A program made the translations under genes and the position numbers. The notes under the pieces were generated by a model. The model was not told where the DNA came from and made no database searches. It worked only from the letters and a program-made list of their open reading frames with translations. From Bacteroidales bacterium (GTDB taxonomy: Bacteria > Bacteroidota > Bacteroidia > Bacteroidales > WCHB1-69), in the NCBI GenBank assembly GCA_016285615.1, contig JAEERB010000007.1, forward strand, positions 1 to 37,179: a DNA stretch of 37,179 bases. The letters run 5' to 3'. Shown here piece after piece: positions 16,093 through 24,685 of this stretch. Every line of letters starts with the position of its first letter. Positions within the stretch are counted from its first letter, which is position 1.

Positions 16093-17409
16093 TTAGAAAG
16101 GTTTAGAGGCATTCTCGTCGGTATCTTTATACACTTTGGTCTTCTTGCCATTGACAAATTCCACACTGTAAATCAGCTTGCCAGTAGCATCCCAATACGA
16201 CCATGTACCCGTTCTGTAACGATTGGAGTAGCAGCCGACCATCTGTTTCTTGCCATTGGGATAGAACTCGGCAAAAGGACCTTCGGCCACGCCGTTGGCA
16301 AAGTTCTGCTCGCGGATTTTCACGCCGCGTTCGTTATAGAAGCACCACTTGCCGTTCTTTTCGTCCTTGTTGTAAGTACCATTTTCAACGGGCTTGCCAT
16401 TATCAGAATAGTCGAACCATTTGCCATTCTTGAGGCCTGCCGAGTAGTTGCCCACAATCTTCTTGGTACCATTCTCATTCCAATATTTATAGCTTCCATC
16501 CTTCTGATTATGAGCATAATTGGCTTCATATTTGTGTTCACCGCTCTCGTACCAGCCTTTCCACAACTTGGTCATCTCGCCATTGTCGAAATAGCCTTCA
16601 TCCTTCACCTGTCCGTTCTCATACCACTGGGTCCACAGGCCGCACTCCTTACCTTTGCAGAAGTTGCCACGACGCTGGATCTTGCCGCTTTCGTACCAAG
16701 CCACCCACTCGCCGGTGCGCACACCTTTGTAGTAGTTGCCCTGTTTCCACTTCTCACCGGTTTCGTAATAGTAAGTCCACTGGCCGTCCTGCTGGCCGTT
16801 CACGAAATTACCGCGACTGCCAACTTTACCATTGGGATGATAGAACACCCAGATGCCATCTTGCAAGTCATTGATGGATTTGCCTTCCATCTCCAGAGTG
16901 CCCTCCTTATCCCACCAATGGGCCATGCCATTGAGTTTTCCATTGATGTAAGTTCCTTCGAATGAATGCATTCCATTTTCGTGAAACTCGGTCACCGCTC
17001 CGTCGATACTATCATTAAGGTAAGTACATTTTTTATATACGTTGCCGTTGGGGTGGTAGAATGTCCATGCACCGTTGCGCTTGCCGTTTTTGAAAGAGCC
17101 TTCCGACTCTACCCTGCCCGACTTGTACCAGCTCTTGAAAGAGCCGTTGTCCATATAGCCTTCCTGACTCAGGCGACCGTCGTCGTACCAAGTTTTCCAT
17201 TGGCCCACGCGCTCTCCGTGGCGGTAATTGCCCTCCGTCCATTTCAAGCCGTTTTTATGATAAAAAATCCAATGCCCCTCTTCCTTATCGTTTACCTTTA
17301 CCCCTGCCGAAAGCAGTTTTTTGTTACTCCAATAAGTCTTGACCGTGTCCTGTGCATGCAAGCCCAGCACGAAAGCCAAAATGAGCGCGACAACAAAATA
17401 TTTTTTCAT
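16093..17409 (-). CDS. Exported MORN-repeat (YwqK-like) protein
   Basis: 438 residues from the ATG at 17409. The ATG 21 nt further upstream is possible, but MKKYFVVALILAFVLGLHAQ is a normal signal peptide beginning here. After it come about 16 tandem repeats of ~23 residues of the form GxWxxYxxNGxxxxEGxYxNG, covering nearly the whole protein. These are MORN/YwqK repeats, which form an elongated beta-hairpin stack. Databases often label such proteins as antitoxin YwqK; nothing here indicates a toxin partner. It is probably periplasmic or on the cell surface. Confidence 0.85.
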   Translation of the reverse strand: MKKYFVVALILAFVLGLHAQDTVKTYWSNKKLLSAGVKVNDKEEGHWIFYHKNGLKWTEGNYRHGERVGQWKTWYDDGRLSQEGYMDNGSFKSWYKSGRVESEGSFKNGKRNGAWTFYHPNGNVYKKCTYLNDSIDGAVTEFHENGMHSFEGTYINGKLNGMAHWWDKEGTLEMEGKSINDLQDGIWVFYHPNGKVGSRGNFVNGQQDGQWTYYYETGEKWKQGNYYKGVRTGEWVAWYESGKIQRRGNFCKGKECGLWTQWYENGQVKDEGYFDNGEMTKLWKGWYESGEHKYEANYAHNQKDGSYKYWNENGTKKIVGNYSAGLKNGKWFDYSDNGKPVENGTYNKDEKNGKWCFYNERGVKIREQNFANGVAEGPFAEFYPNGKKQMVGCYSNRYRTGTWSYWDATGKLIYSVEFVNGKKTKVYKDTDENASKPF

Positions 17410-17434
17410 AAAAAAGGGTTTAAAATTCAAGTCG

Positions 17435-17442
17435 CAAAATTA
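17435..17442 (-). promoter_or_regulatory. -7 element for the MORN/MBL/folE operon
   Basis: TAATTTTG on the minus strand, 25 nt before the ATG. It lies only 13 bp from the divergent element at 17456-17463, so polymerase bound at one would occlude the other. Confidence 0.55.
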
Positions 17443-17455
17443 AGCAAAAAAAGCG

Positions 17456-17463
17456 TATCTTTG
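17456..17463 (+). promoter_or_regulatory. -7 element for the lipoprotein gene upstream of aspS
   Basis: TATCTTTG, 26 nt before the ATG at 17490. Probably drives the lipoprotein, aspS and DUF4369 genes together. Confidence 0.6.
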
Positions 17464-17489
17464 CCTTTTGATTTTTCATTCATCATATA

Positions 17490-18191
17490 ATGACAAAGTT
17501 AAAGAGAACATTCTCATTATTAGTTGTTTCCATCGGCATCTCGTTATGCTTGGCCGCATGCCACTCAGGCAAATACGAGAAGTCGGATACCGTGGAGCAG
17601 CGGATAATCTTTCCCCAGTATTCTGTTATTTATGATGACGCCACACAAAGCACTACCGTGTCGGCCGTCTTTTCGGTCAACAATCCCGCCGGTCGTTCGC
17701 TGTGCTTGAGCAAGCCCAGTTCCATCACCTGCAATGGAGAGAAGTTGAATGGCAAATTCGACTCTGAATCAAAGCAATACACCTACTCGTTGCCGTTTAA
17801 CGGACAGTTTATTGAAAATATCATGTTCGAATACACCAACAACAACGAGCGAGTTTTCAGAAATGATGTGGCCCTTCACAAGCTGGACTTGGGCGTTGAT
17901 CATCTGAACATCAGCAAATCGTCCGACATTACCCATATCTCTTTTACAGGCAAGCCATTGAGCGATGAGGAGACAGTGGAATTATACCTCGGTGACGATA
18001 TGATCTCTTTGATGACGCAAGGCAACCGTATTATGCTTTCGGGCGAGCAATTCCAAGAGATTGCCGAAGGCGTTTACGATGGCGTTTTCGTTCGCACCCT
18101 GTTGTCATCCGACATTCAAAGTTTGGACAGAGGCGGATCCATTTCCGCACAATATAAAACCAAAAAAATCAAAATATCAATAACTGCATAA
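17490..18191 (+). CDS. Predicted lipoprotein of unknown function
   Basis: 233 residues. A signal peptide ends in a lipobox, LCLAAC, with C24 the predicted lipidated residue. The mature part contains alternating hydrophobic and polar segments suggesting beta-sandwich structure ([40 protein letters not shown]). I do not recognise a named family. The gene is separated from aspS by 2 nt, which implies one transcript; a functional link is not implied. Confidence 0.82.
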   Translation: MTKLKRTFSLLVVSIGISLCLAACHSGKYEKSDTVEQRIIFPQYSVIYDDATQSTTVSAVFSVNNPAGRSLCLSKPSSITCNGEKLNGKFDSESKQYTYSLPFNGQFIENIMFEYTNNNERVFRNDVALHKLDLGVDHLNISKSSDITHISFTGKPLSDEETVELYLGDDMISLMTQGNRIMLSGEQFQEIAEGVYDGVFVRTLLSSDIQSLDRGGSISAQYKTKKIKISITA

Positions 18192-18193
18192 CT

Positions 18194-19939
18194 ATGTTGA
18201 GAACACACACTTGCGGAGAACTGACAGCCGCCAACATCGACCAACAGGTAACCCTGTGCGGTTGGATTCAAAAGATAAGAAATTTAGGCGGAATGACTTT
18301 TATTGATTTGAGAGACCGCTACGGCATCACCCAGTTGGCCTTCAACAGTGAAACCAATGCTGCCTTGCAAGCCCAAGCTCAAAGCTTCGGACGTGAATGG
18401 GTACTTCAAGCTGAAGGCACTGTTAAAGAAAGATATAGCAAGAACAAAAACATACCTACGGGTGACATCGAAATCATCGTTGACAAGGTGAATGTGCTGA
18501 ACGAGTCACTCACCCCGCCCTTCACCATCGAAGACGAGTCGGATGGCGGCGACGAGTTGCGCATGAAGTACCGCTACCTTGACCTGCGACGCAACCCCGT
18601 GAAGAACAATCTGTTGCTCCGCCACCGCTTGGGCATTGAGATACGCAATTATATGAGCAATCTCGGTTTTCTGGAAATCGAAACGCCCTTCCTCATCCGC
18701 TCAACCCCCGAAGGTGCCCGCGACTTTGTGGTGCCCTCACGTATGAACCAAGGACAATTCTACGCCCTGCCGCAATCACCGCAGAGTTTCAAGCAGCTGC
18801 TGATGATGTCGGGCTACGACCGCTACTTCCAGATTGTGCGCTGCTTCCGCGATGAGGACCTCCGTGCCGACCGCCAGCCTGAGTTCACGCAAATCGACTG
18901 CGAAATGTCATTCGTTGAACAAGAAGACATCCTTCAGATTTTTGAAGGACTGATTAAGCATATCTTCAAGAAAGTCAAGAACATAGAATATGGACCTTTT
19001 GAAAGAATGACTTACGAAAAGGCCATGAACCTGTACGGCTCCGACAAGCCGGATGCACGCTTCGGCATGACATTTGTCGAACTGAACGACTGCTTGAAAC
19101 ACCGCGATTTCAAGGTGTTCAACGAGGCAGAACTCGTTGTCGGCATTACCGCCAAAGGTTGCGGCAACTACACCCGCAAGCAGTTGGATGCACTTACCGA
19201 CTTCGTAAAACGCCCGCAAGTGGGTGCTTCGGGACTGGTTTACATCCTTTGCCACGAAGACGGCACTTTCAAGTCATCGGTTGACAAATTCTACAACCAG
19301 GATGACCTCAAGGCTGTGGCTGCCAAGTGCGAAGCCGAGCCTGGCGACCTGATTCTCATCATGGCTGGTCCACGTGTGAAGACCCAAAAGCAGCTCTGCG
19401 AACTGCGTCTGGAGATGGGCAACCGCCTCGGCTTGCGCAAAGCCGGCGAGTACAAGCCGTTGTGGGTCATCGACTTCCCCTTGCTCGAGTGGGATGAAGA
19501 GACTCAACGCTACTACGCTATGCACCACCCCTTCACCGCTCCCAAGCCCGAACACGACGCTATGCTTGAGACCAACCCCGGCGCTGTCAATGCCAACGCC
19601 TACGACCTGGTTATCAACGGCAACGAAATTGGCGGCGGCTCCATCCGTATCCACGACCGCAAATTGCAACAGCGTATGTTCAAGGCCCTCGGTTTCACCG
19701 AAGAGCAGGCCAACAACCAGTTCGGCTTCCTGCTCAACGCCTTCCAATACGGTTGTCCGCCCCACGGCGGCATCGCCTTCGGTTTCGACCGTTTGTGCGC
19801 TGTACTCTCCGACGCCGACTCAATCCGCGACTTCATCGCCTTCCCGAAGAACAACGCCGGTCGCGATGTCATGCTGGACGCTCCTTGGGAAATCTCACAA
19901 GCACAACTCGACGAACTGGGACTTCAACTCAAGAAATAA
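18194..19939 (+). CDS. aspS: Aspartyl-tRNA synthetase
   Basis: 581 residues, bacterial-type AspRS. Domains in order: N-terminal anticodon-binding OB fold (~1-110, [24 protein letters not shown]), class II catalytic core with motif 1 ([20 protein letters not shown]), motif 2 ([20 protein letters not shown]), the inserted GAD domain (~285-405) and motif 3 ([14 protein letters not shown]). Length is normal. Whether it is discriminating (Asp only) or also charges tRNA-Asn cannot be decided from this window. Confidence 0.98.
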   Translation: MLRTHTCGELTAANIDQQVTLCGWIQKIRNLGGMTFIDLRDRYGITQLAFNSETNAALQAQAQSFGREWVLQAEGTVKERYSKNKNIPTGDIEIIVDKVNVLNESLTPPFTIEDESDGGDELRMKYRYLDLRRNPVKNNLLLRHRLGIEIRNYMSNLGFLEIETPFLIRSTPEGARDFVVPSRMNQGQFYALPQSPQSFKQLLMMSGYDRYFQIVRCFRDEDLRADRQPEFTQIDCEMSFVEQEDILQIFEGLIKHIFKKVKNIEYGPFERMTYEKAMNLYGSDKPDARFGMTFVELNDCLKHRDFKVFNEAELVVGITAKGCGNYTRKQLDALTDFVKRPQVGASGLVYILCHEDGTFKSSVDKFYNQDDLKAVAAKCEAEPGDLILIMAGPRVKTQKQLCELRLEMGNRLGLRKAGEYKPLWVIDFPLLEWDEETQRYYAMHHPFTAPKPEHDAMLETNPGAVNANAYDLVINGNEIGGGSIRIHDRKLQQRMFKALGFTEEQANNQFGFLLNAFQYGCPPHGGIAFGFDRLCAVLSDADSIRDFIAFPKNNAGRDVMLDAPWEISQAQLDELGLQLKK

Positions 19940-19948
19940 CAAAGCGTC

Positions 19949-20695
19949 ATGAAAATGGTTAGACTCTTTCTTATTCTTCTCTGTATTGGAACGTTAGCTT
20001 CCTGCAACCGCAACAACACCATCACTTTTAAAGGCACTTTGCGAAATGAAAGTCCAAAATACATCTACCTCTCCAAAGTTACCGTAGATGGTGTCATCCT
20101 GCTGGACTCCTCCGAAGTGAGAAGAGGCAAATTCTCGTTGCATGTCAAAGCCCAAAACGATAAAGAGAGAGAACTGCTAACCGAGCCCGCCTTCTACCGC
20201 ATTTCGTTCAATCCCGACAACGCCTTCACTACGCTGGCACACGCTGGCGAACGCTTGGTAATTGACGCCGCTGCCGACAGTTTGGTGAAGACTTACACCA
20301 TCACGGGGGGGCATGATGCAGAGCTCATCCAGCAGTTGGATCATCAGCTCAAATTGTTCATCGACACCACTTGGTTCCTCGAAACCGCCGAACGCTTCAT
20401 TAACCCTAACAATGACTCTCTGCGTGAGGTCATTGAAATGTACTATCTCAAAACTGTAGATTGCCATACCCGCTATCTTAGGAAGTTCATCGACGAGAAT
20501 ATAAACTCGCTAGCCGCCATTACCGCTTTCTATCAGGTATATAATCGCCGAAATTTCTTTGACGAGACAAAGGATTTGGAACTGTTGAAAAAAATCTATG
20601 AAAACCTCATCAAGATTTATCCCAACAACGAAAATGTACAGTTTTTGAAACAACGAATCGACTTGGTAGAATATAAGAAAACAACTTTAACATAA
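19949..20695 (+). CDS. DUF4369 domain lipoprotein without thioredoxin domain
   Basis: 248 residues. The signal peptide ends at lipobox TLASC (C19). The mature N-terminus is a DUF4369 domain (ITFKGTLRNESPKYIYLSKV, VDGVILLDSSEVRRGKFSL), a beta-domain that usually precedes a thioredoxin-like domain in Bacteroidota. Here the C-terminal ~110 residues are helical, and the CxxC thioredoxin motif is absent, so this is a shortened member or a stand-alone partner. It begins 9 nt after aspS, so it is likely on the same transcript. Function unknown. Confidence 0.82.
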   Translation: MKMVRLFLILLCIGTLASCNRNNTITFKGTLRNESPKYIYLSKVTVDGVILLDSSEVRRGKFSLHVKAQNDKERELLTEPAFYRISFNPDNAFTTLAHAGERLVIDAAADSLVKTYTITGGHDAELIQQLDHQLKLFIDTTWFLETAERFINPNNDSLREVIEMYYLKTVDCHTRYLRKFIDENINSLAAITAFYQVYNRRNFFDETKDLELLKKIYENLIKIYPNNENVQFLKQRIDLVEYKKTTLT

Positions 20696-20703
20696 CTCTT
20701 TAC

Positions 20704-20777
20704 GGCCCCGTAGTTCAGCTGAATAGAACGTCAGATTCCGGTTCTGAAAGTCGTGGGTTTGAATCCCGCCGGGGTCA
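20704..20777 (+). tRNA. trnR: tRNA-Arg (anticodon CCG)
   Basis: Cloverleaf: acceptor GGCCCCG/CGGGGTC (one G.T), D-stem GTTC/GAAC, anticodon stem TCAGA/TCTGA closing TTCCGGT with anticodon CCG, T-stem GTGGG/CCCGC. The discriminator is A and CCA is not encoded. It lies 8 nt after the DUF4369 gene with no separate promoter element seen. Confidence 0.95.
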
Positions 20778-20782
20778 CTAAG

Positions 20783-20826
20783 CAATGCACAATTTATAAT
20801 TCACAATTCACAAATTACAATTAAAA
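20783..20826. repeat. AT-rich degenerate repeat between tRNA-Arg and purC
   Basis: Contains AATGCACAAT, ATAATTCA and a near-tandem ATTCACAATTCAC, words shared with the spacer at 14755-14821. No TAnnTTTG element was found here, so the purC promoter is not evident. Confidence 0.45.
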
Positions 20827-20829
20827 ACA

Positions 20830-21771
20830 ATGAATGCTCTGACCTCAACAAATTTCGCCTTCCGCGGACAGAAAAGTGTTTACCACGGAAAAGTAAGAGA
20901 CGTGTATAACATTGATGACAAGCAACTTGTCATGGTGGCGACCGACCGTATTTCGGCCTTTGACGTGGTTTTACCCAAGGGCATTCCTTTCAAAGGACAA
21001 ATACTCAACCAAATAGCCGCCAAATTCTTGGATGCGACCACCGACATTTGTCCCAACTGGAAGCTTGCCACACCCGACCCGATGGTGACGGCCGGCATCC
21101 TCTGCCAAGGTTATCCCGTGGAGATGATTGTGCGTGGCTACTTGTGCGGCAGCGCCTGGCGCGCCTATAAGAGCGGCGTGCGTGAAATTTGCGGTATCAA
21201 ACTGCCCGAGGGCATGCGCGAGAACCAGCGCTTCCCCGAGCCCATCATCACGCCGACCACCAAGGCCGAGCAAGGTGAGCACGACGCCGACATCTCGAAA
21301 GAGGAGATCCTGGCGCGCGGTTTAGTTTCACCCGAGGAATATGCTGTGATCGAGAAATACACCATGCAGCTTTTCAAACGCGGCACCGAAATCGCGGCCA
21401 AACGAGGCCTGATTCTGGTGGACACCAAGTACGAGTTCGGCAAGGCTGGTGACACCATCTATTTGATTGACGAGATTCACACGCCCGACTCATCGCGCTA
21501 TTTCTACGCCGACGGTTATGAAGACCGCTTCGCCAAAGGTGAACCGCAACGCCAACTCTCGAAAGAGTTTGTTCGTGAATGGCTGATGGCCAATGGTTTC
21601 CAAGGCAAGACCGGTCAGAAGGTGCCCGAAATGACCGAAGAGATCGTGGCTGGCATCAGCGACCGCTATATTGAACTGTATGAGAACATTACAGGCGAGA
21701 AGTTTGTAAAACACGAACACGAGAACTTGGCCGAACGCATTGAAAACAATGTGAAGGCCTACCTTAAATAG
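20830..21771 (+). CDS. purC: Phosphoribosylaminoimidazole-succinocarboxamide synthase (SAICAR synthase)
   Basis: 313 residues, the long form. Joins aspartate to CAIR using ATP in de novo purine synthesis. Recognisable elements are [26 protein letters not shown] at the N-terminus (ATP site), [33 protein letters not shown] and LVDTKYEFG with [13 protein letters not shown] (substrate and metal residues). Normal start with no Shine-Dalgarno. The next gene follows after 2 nt. Confidence 0.97.
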   Translation: MNALTSTNFAFRGQKSVYHGKVRDVYNIDDKQLVMVATDRISAFDVVLPKGIPFKGQILNQIAAKFLDATTDICPNWKLATPDPMVTAGILCQGYPVEMIVRGYLCGSAWRAYKSGVREICGIKLPEGMRENQRFPEPIITPTTKAEQGEHDADISKEEILARGLVSPEEYAVIEKYTMQLFKRGTEIAAKRGLILVDTKYEFGKAGDTIYLIDEIHTPDSSRYFYADGYEDRFAKGEPQRQLSKEFVREWLMANGFQGKTGQKVPEMTEEIVAGISDRYIELYENITGEKFVKHEHENLAERIENNVKAYLK

Positions 21772-21773
21772 TC

Positions 21774-22193
21774 ATGCACTGTCTGTCGGATTATGATGTC
21801 AAAGTTCTGCTTGCCCTCAATGAAAGCATTAAGGGCAAGGAAGAGTTTGCCCGTTTTCTGATGGACAACGGCTTCCCTGAATTAGCGGCGCTTTCTGCTG
21901 CTATCAACTCGAAAACCGACGCCCTCGACTGGCTGTTGACCCACGGCTATCCGGAATTTGCCGTGTTGAGCAACGCCATCGACAACGAACCTGTAGCTAT
22001 CTTGTGGCTGGAGCGATATCATTGCGACCTGCTATCAAAGTTCGCCGCCGCCTGTCGCCAGGAAGTTGACGCCATCCAATGGTTCGCCGATCGGCATCTC
22101 GACATCTTCATCTTCCTCATCCGCACCATCCACGATGTGCTCAAGTTCCAATCGTGGGACTCATCGGACATCCACAAGATGAGGAGGTCGTAA
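21774..22193 (+). CDS. Helical-repeat protein of unknown function
   Basis: 139 residues, cytoplasmic (no signal or membrane helix). It appears to consist of about four degenerate ~33-residue units: FLMDNGFPELAALSAAINSK, WLLTHGYPEFAVLSNAIDNE, WLERYHCDLLSKFAAACRQE and FADRHLDIFIFLIRTIHD. Each has two short helices with conserved W/F, HGY/NGF and A/I positions. This resembles small alpha-solenoids of Bacteroidota that carry only hypothetical-protein labels. It starts 2 nt after purC and ends the transcript before a strong terminator. Confidence 0.78.
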   Translation: MHCLSDYDVKVLLALNESIKGKEEFARFLMDNGFPELAALSAAINSKTDALDWLLTHGYPEFAVLSNAIDNEPVAILWLERYHCDLLSKFAAACRQEVDAIQWFADRHLDIFIFLIRTIHDVLKFQSWDSSDIHKMRRS

Positions 22194-22241
22194 CCATAGA
22201 GATAAGAGTGGAGAACGGAGAACGAAGAGATATCCTATGAT

Positions 22242-22277
22242 AAAAAAACGGGGAGCCTGTCGGTTCCCCGTTTTTTT
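22242..22277. terminator. Strong bidirectional intrinsic terminator
   Basis: A perfect arm pair, 22242-22254 (A7 then CGGGGA) and 22265-22277 (TCCCCG then T7), extends with three more pairs (one G.T) to a TGTC loop. T-runs flank it on either strand, so it can serve both the purC transcript (+) and the ssb transcript (-), which converge here. Confidence 0.88.
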
Positions 22278-22296
22278 CATCGATTTACGGCGTCGC

Positions 22297-22728
22297 TTAG
22301 AACGGCAGATCGTCGGCCATTGTGTTAGGGGCAACGTCCTGTGCGGAATAGGTCTCCTGAGCCGTCGGCTCAACCTTGGTGGCCACAGGCTTTTCACCAT
22401 CATCTTTGCTTCCTAACATGGTGATAGTAGTAGCTTCAATTTCCGTGGTGTACCTTTTGGTACCATTGTCATCCCAAGAGCGGGTTCTCAATCTGCCCTC
22501 CAGGTAAATCAGCTTTCCTTTGGTTAAAAACTGCTCCGAAAACTCGGCCAACCTCCGCCAACAAATAATGTTGTGCCACTCGGTTTGTTCCACTCTTTTC
22601 CCCTCCTTGTCCTTGTAATACTCAGAGGTAGCCATCGAAAACGACGCTTTCTTTACTCCGCTTTCAAGCGCGCGAACTTCAGGGTCCTTACCTAAACGAC
22701 CCACTAAAATAACTTTGTTTACTGACAT
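22297..22728 (-). CDS. ssb: Single-stranded DNA-binding protein
   Basis: 143 residues. An N-terminal OB fold (MSVNKVILVGRLGKDPEVRA, EWHNIICWRRLAEF, LIYLEGRLRTRSW) is followed by a flexible Thr/Gln/Ala-rich linker and the acidic protein-docking tip DDLPF at the extreme C-terminus. Coats single-stranded DNA in replication and repair. Monocistronic, with its own promoter element and a shared downstream terminator. Confidence 0.97.
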   Translation of the reverse strand: MSVNKVILVGRLGKDPEVRALESGVKKASFSMATSEYYKDKEGKRVEQTEWHNIICWRRLAEFSEQFLTKGKLIYLEGRLRTRSWDDNGTKRYTTEIEATTITMLGSKDDGEKPVATKVEPTAQETYSAQDVAPNTMADDLPF

Positions 22729-22755
22729 ATCTTTATATATTTAAAATTAACACGA

Positions 22756-22763
22756 CAAAGATA
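22756..22763 (-). promoter_or_regulatory. -7 element for ssb
   Basis: TATCTTTG on the minus strand, 27 nt before the ssb ATG. Confidence 0.6.
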
Positions 22764-22816
22764 ATAAATAAATTTAATTATTATTTAATTGTTGATAACT
22801 TTTTTATAATTTTATA

Positions 22817-23926
22817 CTATTTGTTGGGCTGATACTTGGATGCATTCATGATGGCGCGACTGTCGGTATTCTGCATCAGTTGCGGCAATGTCACTTCTGG
22901 ATTGTTCTTCATGTAATGCTGTACAATCTTCCACCCAATGAAAGCCCCCATACGACCAGGCGACTCGTTGGTAAACGGCTTCGTGAACGGCGCCTCTTCA
23001 ATCATTTTGAGCACCGGCTCATGGTCTTTTGAAAAGAGCAAGTTCTTCTCAATAAGGTAGTTCCACACATTGCCCTGGTAATTCACAGCCCATTCATACT
23101 TCGCCTGCGTATAACCTATGATATCTTGCTCACTCTTTTCAGGGAACATTAATTCAGTGAAATAGAGTTTCTTACCTTCATAAATCATGTGATCCAAAAA
23201 AGTCTCACGAGCCTTTTCAGGCAGATGTCTATACACGATGGCCTTCTTGAAACAATCGATGGCGATATATTTCTTGTCGCACCGTTGCGAGATGAACTTC
23301 GGAACACCAAAAGCCTGATAATGCTTGTTATTCTCGCCCAAATACATATCCAAATGGATGAACAAATTATCGTCGATGGCATACACCGAAGGCATCTGCA
23401 AGTCAATTCCAGGCACCACCGAGTAGAAGTTCAGCACCTTCTCGTCAGGGAAATAATAGAGCAAATAGCCGTAGGCCTGCTCAATCTCTTTTTCCACATC
23501 ATCCAGGGAAGGATACATGGTTATGGCATTCTGATAGATATCCTTAATGACGGGATCGCGAAGGTAATTGGTAAGCTGCAGCAACATCATCGGCTCATTC
23601 CAAACGCCATCCTGAATCAATTCCTCCGGATATTTATCGTGCAGTTTGGCCACAGCATCCGACAGCGCCTTCATATTATCGCTCATACCCTTCTGGGGAG
23701 CAAAGTTCGGTTGGCGCGCCTCCTCGGCCACCTTGTCGGCCAACGACTTCATCTCATCTGAAAAGAGGTCGCACTCGTAGCGGTTGATAGTGACATCCAC
23801 CTCTTTCTGAAGCGTTTCAACCTCTTTCACATCCACCTTAGGTTGATGGTCTTTCTGCTTCTTGTGACAACCTACCAGCATGAGTGCCAAAACGAGCACC
23901 CATAAGAAATGCATATTTTTGTTCAT
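22817..23926 (-). CDS. gldB: Gliding motility/type IX secretion lipoprotein GldB
   Basis: 369 residues from ATG 23926; an in-frame ATG at 23950 would overlap the preceding gene and put extra residues before the signal peptide. The signal peptide ends at VGC (C20). The body matches the GldB family: an INRYECDLF start, LFIHLDMYLGENNKHYQ in the middle, and SPGRMGAFIGWKIVQHYMKNN near the end. The middle and end resemble zincin-like folds, but a full HExxH site is absent. GldB is needed for gliding in Flavobacterium; in non-gliding Bacteroidales it is associated with T9SS, consistent with the T9SS-sorted protein at 8705-10876. Co-transcribed with the DUF4197 gene. Confidence 0.85.
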   Translation of the reverse strand: MNKNMHFLWVLVLALMLVGCHKKQKDHQPKVDVKEVETLQKEVDVTINRYECDLFSDEMKSLADKVAEEARQPNFAPQKGMSDNMKALSDAVAKLHDKYPEELIQDGVWNEPMMLLQLTNYLRDPVIKDIYQNAITMYPSLDDVEKEIEQAYGYLLYYFPDEKVLNFYSVVPGIDLQMPSVYAIDDNLFIHLDMYLGENNKHYQAFGVPKFISQRCDKKYIAIDCFKKAIVYRHLPEKARETFLDHMIYEGKKLYFTELMFPEKSEQDIIGYTQAKYEWAVNYQGNVWNYLIEKNLLFSKDHEPVLKMIEEAPFTKPFTNESPGRMGAFIGWKIVQHYMKNNPEVTLPQLMQNTDSRAIMNASKYQPNK

Positions 23927-23940
23927 GGCAATAAACTTTT

Positions 23941-24642
23941 CTAATCCCAAACGGAAAATGTCGTTTTCAAGATATCTGAAACACGATGGTCGGGATTATG
24001 ACGGATGTTGGCCTCCTCCACTTTCATTTCAGCAAAAAAGGCATCAAAAATCTGATTGATAACATGTTGTTGGAAATCAACACTGACAGGAGTGGAACTA
24101 TATTTAGCGTATGCCGTCAGCACCTGCGACCAAGTAGTAAAAGCTCCTTTGGCTATCAGTTGCGAAGCAATACCTTGTGCAACAGCCGATTTCAAAGCGG
24201 CACTATAATTGAGTTGCAAAGCGGTGGTGGCAGCGTCATCGGCACCTTTGAGCACCTGAGAAGGATTGCTAAAATTCATGGTAGTAATGGTGGCCGAGAA
24301 ATTGGTCTTCATCACCGAACCTACAGACTCAGCAGCACGATTGGTCTTCGCTAACAGTGTGTCAATCAGCGCCGACTCACCGTGTGCAGCCAATGTATCA
24401 CGAATAGCGGCGGCTGAAGTGGGCAAGCCGATGGCATACTTGGCATTGTCGTAAGCCGAAAAGCCATTGGCAACGCAAAGATGGGAATTGGCCGTATCGA
24501 GCGCCGTCTTCAAACAGGCGCGCAAACCGAGGGTAATTTCATCATTAGTCTGCATTTGCTCAACAAATTCGCCCGACTCATCATAGCAAGAAACACAACA
24601 GAAAGCGACCAGAGCAAAAAGGAAATATTTGATTTTTTTCAT
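23941..24642 (-). CDS. DUF4197 domain lipoprotein
   Basis: 233 residues from ATG 24642, the start that gives a normal signal peptide with lipobox CVSC (C19). The in-frame ATG 24 nt upstream lies inside the predicted promoter. The mature protein is helical and matches DUF4197 (ITLGLRACLKTALDTA, NRAAESVGS, VLKGADDAATTALQ, DFQQHVINQIFDAFFAEM). Function unknown. It leads the transcript with gldB 14 nt downstream. Confidence 0.85.
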   Translation of the reverse strand: MKKIKYFLFALVAFCCVSCYDESGEFVEQMQTNDEITLGLRACLKTALDTANSHLCVANGFSAYDNAKYAIGLPTSAAAIRDTLAAHGESALIDTLLAKTNRAAESVGSVMKTNFSATITTMNFSNPSQVLKGADDAATTALQLNYSAALKSAVAQGIASQLIAKGAFTTWSQVLTAYAKYSSTPVSVDFQQHVINQIFDAFFAEMKVEEANIRHNPDHRVSDILKTTFSVWD

Positions 24643-24663
24643 CAGAAATGTATTTTTAGTCTG

Positions 24664-24671
24664 CAAAGATA
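24664..24671 (-). promoter_or_regulatory. -7 element for the DUF4197/gldB transcript
   Basis: TATCTTTG on the minus strand, 21 nt before ATG 24642 and separated by only 2 bp from the divergent birA element. Confidence 0.6.
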
Positions 24672-24673
24672 CT

Positions 24674-24681
24674 TATTTTTG
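24674..24681 (+). promoter_or_regulatory. -7 element for birA, predicting a leaderless mRNA
   Basis: TATTTTTG ends 4 nt before the birA ATG (24686). With the usual -7 geometry, the transcript would begin at or within 1-2 nt of the A of the start codon. Confidence 0.6.
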
Positions 24682-24685
24682 CCAC

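Noticed and set aside
16093..17409. Antitoxin of a toxin-antitoxin pair (common label for YwqK-like proteins)
   Set aside because: The protein has a signal peptide and its neighbours are a hydrolase and folE; no toxin is present.
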